35,097 bases of DNA from Hepatocystis sp. ex Piliocolobus tephrosceles (lineage: Eukaryota > Apicomplexa > Aconoidasida > Haemosporida > Plasmodiidae). Location of the stretch: contig CABPSV020000068.1 of the NCBI GenBank assembly GCA_902459845.2, forward strand, positions 62 to 35,158. Direction: 5' to 3'. A model generated the notes under the pieces. That model saw nothing but the letters and a program-made list of their open reading frames with translations. It searched no databases and was not told where the DNA came from. Positions 11,301 to 17,998 of this stretch are shown here, one piece after another; the stretch's first letter is position 1; every line of letters starts with the position of its first letter. The position numbers and the translations under genes were made by a program.

Positions 11301-11946
11301 TGAAACACATTATATATATATATTGGAAAAAATTACAGCTAGTATAATTAATATATTGTATAACACACTATTAAATAATATTTATATGACATATGTAAGT
11401 GCTTATCAAATTTTATTAGATTTGTATGCATTTCAAAATTTTTTATTTCGTTTACCTCATATTTTGAATCAAGATAAATTGACTAACATTACGAGTGAAT
11501 ATAACAAAGAACATGTTTTTTTTGACAATATAAAAGCTGAATCAAGTGAACAAAATAAAAACATAACAACATCAGTAAATAATCTCCTACTCAATGATAT
11601 GGCAAAAAATAATTATGCTAGCTCCTATATTATGTATAAAACATATTTTAATTATGTTAAAAAACATTTCGATAAAATACAAAATTTAATAAATATATAT
11701 ATTCAATTTGAAAATGAAAATTATTGTTTTACTCTAACCGAAGAAGTAGCAACTGATTATAATAATAATCATTTGTGTACAACAGAAGAAATAGAACGAA
11801 TAAAATATATAAAACAAAAAACTGCCCAAGCCGGTTTATTGGATAGCCCTTTAGATATACATAATGAGCCATGTGTTTATGATGAATTGCTTTCGCACGC
11901 TAAAAGGGAAGTCATGCAAGTGTTGGAGGCCCATGGTTACACATAG
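8383..11946 (+). CDS. VPS53: Vacuolar protein sorting-associated protein 53 (GARP/EARP subunit)
   Basis: VPS53 is a rod-shaped tether subunit that, with VPS51, VPS52 and VPS54, captures endosome-derived vesicles at the trans-Golgi; EARP is the endosomal variant. The first ATG in frame (8383) gives 1187 residues; the open frame begins nine bases earlier with TTG. Residues about 45-125 form the N-terminal coiled coil followed by the family pattern of helices (DIKILNTGKTNVTETISIL). Residues 335-365 carry the most diagnostic motif, VERRLAWLKREL followed by IFPNIYNIPFHISTMFC, matching the family's RR.AW.KR...Y...FP signature. The rest is alpha-helical with long Asn/Lys linkers. Two in-frame repeats interrupt it: NNEQ units near 577-622 and SDTLTK units near 799-846. 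The fold was recognised by eye, not by search, but the motif is specific. Confidence 0.85.
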   Translation: MKHSHRINTNQEFIKHSHNEKNENISGINESNAHELNEHDPISNYINTNIQNMGDIHNQINKLNMYMDNLDVKLNKKINNSILKNDELDIKIQNVKKKMQTLTNEINEMDNKTEDIEKVLINLMKDIKILNTGKTNVTETISILKKIVIIITAINLLKKGAIKKNYKQCTGYMLIIKKMILQLSDLKHNEKINYLCKDITVLFDELKNQILEDLDLIYDTDIHIEKNVITVNGFGHLNNKNNKNNNSSCVSVDIYTDVNIRTHDDNNPNNNKSNDEYVKKNKQIDSIFINLFDACICLYHLKRNYKQIVTNKFTNFFLDKYKYVFHNQADTLQNVERRLAWLKRELNNYDNTYSYIFPNIYNIPFHISTMFCSMMKQHILKILSCTNNEMDNNLIIQTVIKVVNFEIYLSKNVFFFNEDDSSIPNVDYNSMNLPFPELLLQPHIVQKKKQTVVCHDTDEKDHHLDVYSSSTYSKHNINKSHIVDSVNKTEMSYQNKNTVLNQNRRETQVNNDNITIIQQDNNCNNNSYNNCKNVTNTYDHNKYNFRGAISCIFDSYLCNWLKQEEKKILAKFEDIINEENNEENNKENNDQNNEQNNEQNNEQNNEQNNEQNNEQNNEQNNEKNARNDKTDVDNSIYVIHINEEHINSDMKKIHLSISEQYKISKNVTNLININEYVVKNNIFEQVIKNNCVYKSAYKIFYIYINYVNVILKFSKCKTLYDFIIFFQTLLTKYYNELNMRIANVAHFGEKKNKRKEKKGEGTKIGVKTGYRSVTDLGAISDLRAESDLRAESDLRVVTDTLTKSDTLTKSDTLTKSDTLTKSDTLTKSDTLTKSDTLTKSDTLTETNAQTETKAECILTVYTILCNIISTSYYIEENINVAYENISKKMDSDFFNALTFDRELKLYLNITAQCIKLFINDMNRVLEYLLKEYFKNVKSKKIDNNFSFVKTSVEIQNIHNYLTAYFNFFKKVITETHYIYILEKITASIINILYNTLLNNIYMTYVSAYQILLDLYAFQNFLFRLPHILNQDKLTNITSEYNKEHVFFDNIKAESSEQNKNITTSVNNLLLNDMAKNNYASSYIMYKTYFNYVKKHFDKIQNLINIYIQFENENYCFTLTEEVATDYNNNHLCTTEEIERIKYIKQKTAQAGLLDSPLDIHNEPCVYDELLSHAKREVMQVLEAHGYT
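10111..10248 (+). repeat. 12-bp in-frame repeat encoding (NNEQ)n in VPS53
   Basis: About eleven 12-bp units, the last seven identical (encoding NNEQ) and the first few degenerate (EENN, KENN, DQNN). The reading frame is preserved because the unit is four codons. It is a hydrophilic linker between helical blocks and is likely to vary in copy number between isolates. Confidence 0.93.
10777..10920 (+). repeat. 18-bp in-frame repeat encoding (DTLTKS)n in VPS53
   Basis: Eight 18-bp units: seven encode DTLTKS and the last DTLTET. They are preceded by related SDLRAE units from about 10700. The block is noticeably less AT-rich than the rest of the gene. It lies between predicted helical segments, so it is probably an exposed linker. 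Confidence 0.93.
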
Positions 11947-12277
11947 TTGCCGGGAGTGTTCAAAAATGGTGGGCGCACAAAAAGAAAAATCCAATACACT
12001 GAAAAATGCACAGATTCGCATACACATATATATATATATGAAAAACTTCATTAAGCTTAACACATTCAATGTGTATACCATTTAGCTAATTATTTATTTT
12101 ATTTTATTTATTTTTTTTTAAAAGCAAATTAAAAACGTTTTACACCTTCAAAAGATATTTATAAAAACAATGTTTTCAAAAGTGACAAAAAATCCGTCAT
12201 TAAGACATTCAAAATGTGCAAGGACATATAGCAATATGTGTAAGCATCTGTACCAATAAGTACGAACATAATTAGGC

Positions 12278-12295
12278 ATAAACATGCATGTTTAT
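12278..12295. repeat. 18-bp perfect palindrome with CATGCATG core
   Basis: ATAAACATGCATGTTTAT reads identically on both strands. The core contains TGCATG, which resembles sites bound by some ApiAP2 factors (TGCATGCA type). Its place between convergent 3' ends gives no clear promoter role, so the function is unknown. Confidence 0.6.
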
Positions 12296-12346
12296 ACATA
12301 CTACACATAACGGAAAATCAAGCTAATTAAATAGGTTTTAACTGAT

Positions 12347-12349
<3 letters not shown>

Positions 12350-12397
<48 letters not shown>
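12350..12397. repeat. Poly-A tract, 48 nt
   Basis: An uninterrupted A run in the convergent 3' region, about 150 bp past the TIM50 stop codon. On the TIM50 strand it is a T run. Confidence 0.9.
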
Positions 12398-12398
<1 letters not shown>

Positions 12399-12557
12399 CA
12401 GAGAAGAGAAGAGAAGAGAAGAAATGAAAAGAAGAACTCACATGCAGGTATATAACACACCTTGGCCTTCGTTTTTACAAATTATTAATACAAATGTTTA
12501 TAATGTAATATTTACAATCGTAATTGTTTTAACATTTGCTATGATATTTACAGCACT

Positions 12558-14333
12558 TTAGAAAAAATTTCCGTTCGGTGCTTTTTTGCTATCAGGATGG
12601 AATATTTTTCCTAAGTTCCTTATACGTTGAGACTTCTGTTCAGTATCACTTTTTAGTTGTAAATATCTTTTACCTATATTATAATCACCTCCTCCATATT
12701 TTTTTAAAAACAAACCAATATCATATGAACTAATTGCAAAAGATTTTAATAAATCTATTAAACAAAATAATTCTGTATCATTTACATCTCCATGAAATTC
12801 TTTTATTAATATTCCATTGTTTGGTTGATACATAAATGCATGAGCATCATGATCTATAATAACAACTCTGTTTAAATCACGGCCTAATCTTTTCAAATCT
12901 TTAACATAATGATTTTTTCTTTTAGTACATCTATCTTTATGTAAACAACCAATAGCTGGTATACCCCATTTTGATATAACTTCTTGTGCAACGGGAAAAT
13001 TGTCATCTGACCATATCACTATTTCAAAAAAACTAGCCAACTCTTTAAAAAATAAATCTGCATAAGGTCTTTTTAACACTCTCCAACCAGTTTTTCTATC
13101 ATATTCTAACTTAGCAATTACATAATTTAAATCTATTACTAATGTTGGTAAATTATCTGGGTAGTTTAAATCTTTAAAATCAGGTAAAAATGGCTCATTA
13201 TCCAAAGGAAAATGCTTTTCAATAAAATTATAAATATAATTATTATATTTATTTTCTAATAAATCCATCTCAGTTTTTATATTTTTTATTAGATCTTCTA
13301 TACTTATATTATTCTGTAACATGTACATGTACCCGTATCCACTCATCATTAATATTAAACCTGATAATAAATACATCTTTATGATTCTTTCTTTCGCCTT
13401 TTTGTTTAAGTATAACTCTTTAATGGTTTTGCCCTTAACACCTTTGCTGATATTGCTATTGTTGTTGTTATTGTTATTGTTATTGCTATTGTTGTTATTG
13501 TTATTATTGTTGCTATTGTTGTTGCTATTGTTGTTGCTATTGTTGTTGCTATTGTTGTTGCTATTGCTGTTACTTCCGTTACTAATCCCACTATTACTCA
13601 TACTAATAGCACCACTTTCGAACGCTCCTGATCTATTAACATTTACCCCACTGCTTTTACCATTGTTGGAGTTAAGTTTTGAATCTTTATTATCAATCGT
13701 TGAAGTTACATTTTTTTTTTCTTTTTCACCATTCATTTTTTCATTATTATGACTGCTTTTTCCAATTGTGCTAAAATTAGCATACAATTTGTTACTTACG
13801 TAATAACTATTATTATATACGCTGTGAAAATTATTTGTGATGCTATTATTAAATATTGAGCGATTGGGAATTTTGTTTATACATTTCTTATAAAAAACAT
13901 TATTGCTCGAAGTTGTGTTGAGCTCCTTTAAACAAACCAGTTTATCATAATCACGTTTTATATTTGTTTTATTTGTTTTGTAATTTACATCACACTTATT
14001 ATTTTTATTTGGAAAGTTTTTAACATAAATTAAGTTATTAATATCACTGTTGTTATTAATGTCATTAATAGAAGTGCCTTTTATTGCAAAATAATTATTA
14101 TTATTACAATGTGATTTATTTAAACGATTAAAAGTGACGTCTACATTTTCCATCAATTTGTTTATACTATTCTCGGTTGATACATATTTTGTTAATTTAT
14201 CTAAGCTAATATTTTTTTTATTTTTAATGAATAAGCGACCAAGCGCTTTATTTGCCATATATCTCCCAAGAATTAATGCATCGATGTCACTTGCTCTTAT
14301 TATACTACTTTTTAATTTTAAAAAGTTTTTCAT
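12558..14333 (-). CDS. TIM50: Mitochondrial import inner membrane translocase subunit TIM50
   Basis: TIM50 is the intermembrane-space receptor of the TIM23 complex, handing presequence proteins from TOM to the inner-membrane channel. The ATG (complement of 14331-14333) gives 591 residues. The N terminus (MKNFLKLKSSIIRAS) is basic and amphipathic, fitting a presequence. An Asn/Ser-rich region with a poly-Asn block (about 255-294) precedes one transmembrane helix at about 320-339. The FCP1/NIF-type domain runs from about 396 to 535 (TLVIDLNYVI, GWRVLKRPYADLFFKEL, FEIVIWSDD, RDLNRVVIIDHD). The phosphatase DxDxT signature is degenerate (DLNYV: the second Asp is Asn403), as expected for TIM50, which is not thought to be catalytic. 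An FCP1-like phosphatase is less likely because of the presequence, the transmembrane segment and the lost motif. Confidence 0.93.
   Translation of the reverse strand: MKNFLKLKSSIIRASDIDALILGRYMANKALGRLFIKNKKNISLDKLTKYVSTENSINKLMENVDVTFNRLNKSHCNNNNYFAIKGTSINDINNNSDINNLIYVKNFPNKNNKCDVNYKTNKTNIKRDYDKLVCLKELNTTSSNNVFYKKCINKIPNRSIFNNSITNNFHSVYNNSYYVSNKLYANFSTIGKSSHNNEKMNGEKEKKNVTSTIDNKDSKLNSNNGKSSGVNVNRSGAFESGAISMSNSGISNGSNSNSNNNSNNNSNNNSNNNSNNNNNNNNSNNNNNNNNNSNISKGVKGKTIKELYLNKKAKERIIKMYLLSGLILMMSGYGYMYMLQNNISIEDLIKNIKTEMDLLENKYNNYIYNFIEKHFPLDNEPFLPDFKDLNYPDNLPTLVIDLNYVIAKLEYDRKTGWRVLKRPYADLFFKELASFFEIVIWSDDNFPVAQEVISKWGIPAIGCLHKDRCTKRKNHYVKDLKRLGRDLNRVVIIDHDAHAFMYQPNNGILIKEFHGDVNDTELFCLIDLLKSFAISSYDIGLFLKKYGGGDYNIGKRYLQLKSDTEQKSQRIRNLGKIFHPDSKKAPNGNFF
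13449..13571 (-). repeat. Poly-Asn/Ser coding repeat in TIM50
   Basis: AAC/AAT codons with interspersed AGC encode (NNNS)n followed by longer Asn runs, residues about 255-294. It sits in the linker between the presequence region and the transmembrane helix. Confidence 0.93.
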
Positions 14334-14349
14334 TTTTTTCTTGTTATGT

Positions 14350-14425
14350 TTGTCTTTTGTTTTTTGTCTTTTGTTTTTTGTCTTTTGTTTTTTGTCTTTT
14401 GTTTTTTGTCTTTTGTTTTTGCTTT
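14350..14425. repeat. 14-bp tandem repeat in TIM50 5' leader (TCTTTTGTTTTTTG), 5 copies
   Basis: Five near-perfect copies begin about 20 bp upstream of the TIM50 ATG, followed by irregular TTTTGTTTTTT/CTTTTG variants to about 14540. On the TIM50 strand it reads as CAAAAAACAAAAGA. The non-coding position and proximity to the start suggest the transcribed leader. Confidence 0.88.
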
Positions 14426-15309
14426 TATTTTTGTTTTTTCTTTTGTTTTTGTTTTTTCTTTTATTTTTGTTTTTGCTTTTGTTTTTTCTTTTGTTTTTGT
14501 TTTTTCTTTTGTTTTTGTTTTTGCTTTTATTCTTGTTTTTTTTTTTTGTTTTAGATTGTACTTACGTTATTTTTATGTTTAAAAAAGTATAAATATAAAT
14601 AACATTGTAATGTTACAAAAAAAAAGTGAAAAAAAAAAAAAAAAAAAAATGTTCTACTTCTTTGATTAAAAGCTTTTTTTATAATTACATAGCTAGTTAT
14701 CTATATATCCACCAAAGTACCTACCTATATATATATGTGTTTGTCCATATAACTGATACGATTCGTATTTTTAATCAACTACGCTTAACTGTTATTGTTC
14801 AAGCAAAAAAAAAAAAAAAAAAATGGTTTATGCAAAAACAAACTAGTATATCCTTATCATATTACTAACATCGTCTTAAACAATATAGCATGTTACCAGT
14901 CACAACTGATGCATATAAACAATTTCACTGATTTACGCATATACATATATACATGTACAAATAAATATAGAGCGCCCTTTTTTATGAAAGGTATTTAAAC
15001 TTGTAAGTAAATTAAAAAAATATATTGATAAATAAATAAATAAATACATAAATATATATATATATATATATATGCATAAATAAATAATAAATAAATACAA
15101 ATTCTTTACTCCAATTATGACATATTTGCAGAGGTATTAGTATATATTAATATATTAAAAAAAAAAAAAAAAAATTAATAAAAAGAAAAAACAAATTTAT
15201 TAAAAATAGTGTTTTCCCTTTTTTTTAAATATATTAATTTGTTGTAAAAAAACAAATGTTTAATTAATATGCTTATACATACAAGCGTATGAAACATCCA
15301 TATCTCCTG

Positions 15310-15310
<1 letters not shown>

Positions 15311-15343
<33 letters not shown>
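15311..15343. repeat. Poly-A tract, about 33 nt
   Basis: An uninterrupted A run in the TIM50/DAD1 divergent intergenic region, with no visible gene around it. Confidence 0.85.
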
Positions 15344-15345
<2 letters not shown>

Positions 15346-15595
15346 ATAAAATAAATGATAAAACAAATTGGCACAGTTTAACGGGTTTACATTAGCGTAA
15401 AGATTAAAATAAAATTTTATGCATTACTATACGTGCACCTACGAATAAGTGTATATTTAACCAAATTGTAAGTGTCCTTTTATTTTTTTTTTTTTTACTC
15501 CACATATTGCTTACATAACTTGAAAACATAATACAATGAGAAAATAAATAATTATCCGTTTTTGCTTTTCTTTTTCTTCTTCTTTTTCTTTTCGT

Positions 15596-15685
15596 TTTTA
15601 TATTTCCCTTTTTTATATTTCCCTTTTTTATATTTCCCTTTTTTATATTTCACTTTTTTATACTTCCCTTTTTTACATTTTCCTT
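15596..15685. repeat. 15-bp tandem repeat in DAD1 leader (CCCTTTTTTATATTT), about 6 copies
   Basis: About six copies, the last ones diverging (CAC for CCC, TACTT for TATTT), lie 60-150 bp upstream of the DAD1 ATG. They are pyrimidine-rich on the coding strand. Confidence 0.87.
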
Positions 15686-15745
15686 TTTTATGTTTTTTTT
15701 TTTTTTTACTTTTTTTTTTTTAACAATGCTTACTATCTTAATAAA

Positions 15746-16127
15746 ATGATGAATACCTTTTATGAGAAATACCGGGCAGTGCCAAAAAAACTTGCATTTA
15801 TTGATTCTTATATTTTTTTTACGTTTTTACAATTAATAATTTTGTCGCTTTGGGGATATTTCTACTCTTCTTTTAAAGCTAAAATTGCCCAGGCTGCTAT
15901 ATACACAGCTATTGGAAATATAACTTTGTTAATAGCTCTACGTGTACAAGTAAAAAAAAAAAAAAAAGAATAAAAAAAAAATAAAATTGAAAAGTGCTAA
16001 CATAAAGTACAAAACACAAATGAAATAAAATTCATTATAATACAAATAATAGACTAATTTATGCATTAATGTTTTGCTTTTTTAATATGAAAGTTAAGAG
16101 CTTTATGTTACATTTTATTATGCTGTA

Positions 16128-16180
<53 letters not shown>

Positions 16181-16305
16181 CATATGTGTAGATGTATGGG
16201 TGTGTGTTCCTTTCTGTAGCTAACTGATAAAAACATGTTTAAACTGAAAAGGGAAAAGATCATATTTGACTTCGTTCTTTGTTCATTACTATTGTACATT
16301 GGTAA

Positions 16306-16358
<53 letters not shown>

Positions 16359-16435
16359 TTTCCGTATTTATCGTTTAATTTGTTTTTCTTTCTCACTTTT
16401 ATATAGGCATAATTAGTTACATGCATTTGAATTAA
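15746..16435 (+). CDS. DAD1: DAD1/OST2, oligosaccharyltransferase subunit (three exons)
   Basis: DAD1 is a small membrane subunit of the ER oligosaccharyltransferase that transfers glycan to Asn on nascent proteins. Exon 1 (15746-15949) encodes 68 residues with the family pattern: FYEKYRAVPKKLAFIDSY, two hydrophobic helices and LIALRVQ. The frame then runs into GTAAAA, so I place a donor after CAA. Exon 2 (16220-16301) follows the acceptor TTTCTGTAG. It restores the second half: DKNMFKLKREKIIFDFVLCS matches the ISPERAFADFLFAS region, then LLLYIG. Exon 3 (16407-16435), after CTCACTTTTATATAG, completes Gly (split codon) and ends IISYMHLN. Introns are about 270 nt (phase 0) and 105 nt (phase 1). 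The total of 104 residues is close to the usual 113. Intron 2 contains a 45-nt T run. Exon 1 and exon 2 are well supported; exon 3 is less so. Confidence 0.8.
16131..16174. repeat. (TA)n tract inside DAD1 intron 1
   Basis: About 22 TA units lie within the proposed first intron of DAD1. Such a tract fits intronic sequence and would be unusual in coding sequence. Confidence 0.85.
16310..16354. repeat. Poly-T tract inside DAD1 intron 2, 45 nt
   Basis: An uninterrupted T run directly downstream of the GTAATA donor at 16302, within the proposed second intron. It would encode about 15 Phe if read through, which supports its being spliced out. Confidence 0.85.
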
Positions 16436-16664
16436 GGCAAAGAAGTTTTGCTCGTTTTTTTTTTTTTTAGAGTATCTAAAATAGTACAAGGATGTTGTAG
16501 TAAATAAAAAGGTAAAAAAAAAAAAAGCTAGTTTAGTTCATTTTAAGTCAAATAAACGAAATCAAGTCACTCTGGACATAACGAAACAAACAGACGAACA
16601 ACCAAAACGAACAACCAAAACGAACTAAACAAATAAAACGAAATACAACTAAAAACAACAATAA
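16436..16664. promoter_or_regulatory. Short intergenic spacer before the bS21-like gene
   Basis: Only 229 bp separate the DAD1 stop from the next ATG on the same strand. The last 80 bases are T-poor and rich in A and C, with a 13-bp duplication (AACCAAAACGAAC at about 16600-16626), resembling the leader repeats of VPS53. The two genes are probably separate transcripts with overlapping flanks. Confidence 0.5.
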
Positions 16665-17162
16665 ATGCATATTAGTTTGTTCGTTATACTCCTGTTAATT
16701 GTCTCTTTATGCAAATGCTATATAGTCAGTTATAACTCCAAAATTAATACATACATAACGCCATACAATGTAAGTAATAAAAAAAACAAACATAAATTTA
16801 CATGTCACATGAAAAGACTAAGAAATGCATCAGTAGAAATAGATTTGGAAAATAGAAAAGACTTAACTAAAACAGAAATAATTAAAATGTTTTTAAAAGG
16901 AGTAAGAGAATGTAAAAACGTTGAGTATTTGAAGGAAAAATCTAGAGGACATGTACCACCCACAACAAAACGAAAATTAATGAAACAAAAACGAATGATT
17001 AATTTAAGGGCTCATGTAAAAAATGATAGAATCAGAAAACAAGAGCAAGTTATGCCTAATAAAAATATATTAAATTTTCCAAAAAAACAATTAAAAAACA
17101 TCAATGCAGCTGTTTTGTATTTTAAACATTATTTTCAAAAGTATGAAAATAATGAGCAATAA
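16665..17162 (+). CDS. Putative apicoplast ribosomal protein bS21-like
   Basis: A 165-residue basic protein. Residues 1-18 are a strong hydrophobic signal peptide (LFVILLLIVSLCKC). The stretch to about residue 50 is Lys/Asn-rich and acid-poor, like an apicoplast transit peptide. Residues about 56-126 resemble bacterial bS21, a small-subunit protein involved in mRNA initiation. After an EID.ENR segment comes a helix (EIIKMFLKGVREC) where bS21 has ALRRFKRSCEKAG. Then EYLKEKSRGHVPPTTKRK lines up with EVRRREFYEKPTTERKR, and the tail is Arg/Lys-rich. The C-terminal 40 residues (NFPKKQLKNINAAVLYFKHYF) extend beyond bS21. If correct, it is nuclear-encoded and imported into the apicoplast. The match is short and made by eye; the secretory leader is firmer than the ribosomal call. 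Confidence 0.55.
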   Translation: MHISLFVILLLIVSLCKCYIVSYNSKINTYITPYNVSNKKNKHKFTCHMKRLRNASVEIDLENRKDLTKTEIIKMFLKGVRECKNVEYLKEKSRGHVPPTTKRKLMKQKRMINLRAHVKNDRIRKQEQVMPNKNILNFPKKQLKNINAAVLYFKHYFQKYENNEQ

Positions 17163-17420
17163 AACAGTGTTGCTAGGGACATCTATAAATATATACGTAA
17201 GCATATATATATATATATATATACGTATGTTTTCTCTTATGTAAGCCTTTTATCTCCCCTTTGCTTGTTTCTATTTTCATTTTCAAATAACTATTTGTTG
17301 TCTATTGATGTATTTTCCTAACTCGTTTAAAAAGCGTAATCAATCAAACGGACAAGGACCATACACATACACAAATATATCCATGTCTGTACATACATAC
17401 TTATAGAGAAAATTTAATAG

Positions 17421-17462
<42 letters not shown>

Positions 17463-17943
17463 AGTTAATTATTTACATAAAAACATAACTTCATTAATAC
17501 ATGCATTATATAAATGCTCTTGTTTTTATAAAACTAAAAATAAAAAACATTTAAATAAGTTAAAAATAAACCATAAATAAGGTTCAAACATGATTAAACC
17601 AATTTTTTTATGAATTATGAAAAATTGTTAATAATTTAAAGAGTTTAAAAAAAAAAAAAAAAAAATTGTATGAGAGTAAATCAATCCAAATTTGGCAAAG
17701 CTAAACAAAAACAAATAAAAATAAAAATATATCAAAACATAATAGACCGAATAAGATCATACCCTATTAAACAAAGCCAACCCAAGACATGTTTGGAGAT
17801 CAGACGATGAATGAAAGTATAAAAGAACATATCTACATGTATATACCCAGTTGAATCACATATATATTTTTTTTGAAAAATAAAAACATACTGATTTTAT
17901 TACTAATACATTGACAAAAAAAAAAAAAAAAAATGTAAATAAG

Positions 17944-17984
<41 letters not shown>

Positions 17985-17998
17985 GTTCGTACACATAA
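17163..17998. other. Convergent 3' region
   Basis: 836 bp between the converging bS21-like gene and the unknown two-exon gene. It contains (TA)n tracts near 17205-17222, 17426-17459 and 17948-17980, A runs near 17647-17665 and 17916-17933, and otherwise unstructured AT-rich DNA that should include both 3' untranslated regions. No gene is visible. Confidence 0.7.

Larger units (their letters stand above)
11947..12557. other. Convergent 3' region between VPS53 and TIM50
   Basis: 611 bp between two genes facing each other, so it holds both 3' untranslated regions. It contains an 18-bp perfect palindrome at 12278-12295, a 48-nt A run (12350-12397) and a short GAGAA repeat just after it. No gene is visible. 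Confidence 0.7.
14334..15745. promoter_or_regulatory. Divergent intergenic region, TIM50 / DAD1
   Basis: 1.4 kb between divergently transcribed genes, so it should contain both promoters. It holds a 14-bp repeat abutting TIM50 (14350-14425) that decays into TTTTTG/TTTTC runs up to about 14540, A runs near 14630-14649, 14805-14822 and 15310-15343, a (TA)n tract near 15054-15072, and a 15-bp repeat next to DAD1 (15596-15685). No gene is supported. Confidence 0.65.

Noticed and set aside
13321..13752. Poly-Leu plus-strand frame opposite TIM50
   Set aside because: It is the complement of the poly-Asn coding repeat of TIM50, a shadow frame.
15950..15973. KKKKKE tail of DAD1 as the true C terminus
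   Set aside because: It would leave the protein without its conserved second half. The bases form a donor (GTAAAA), and the missing half is found downstream with matching phase.
16051..16128. Alternative DAD1 last exon ending in SFMLHFIML
   Set aside because: The ending resembles the OST2 C terminus superficially, but the upstream residues do not fit. The exon at 16220 matches the DFVLCS region and follows a better acceptor.
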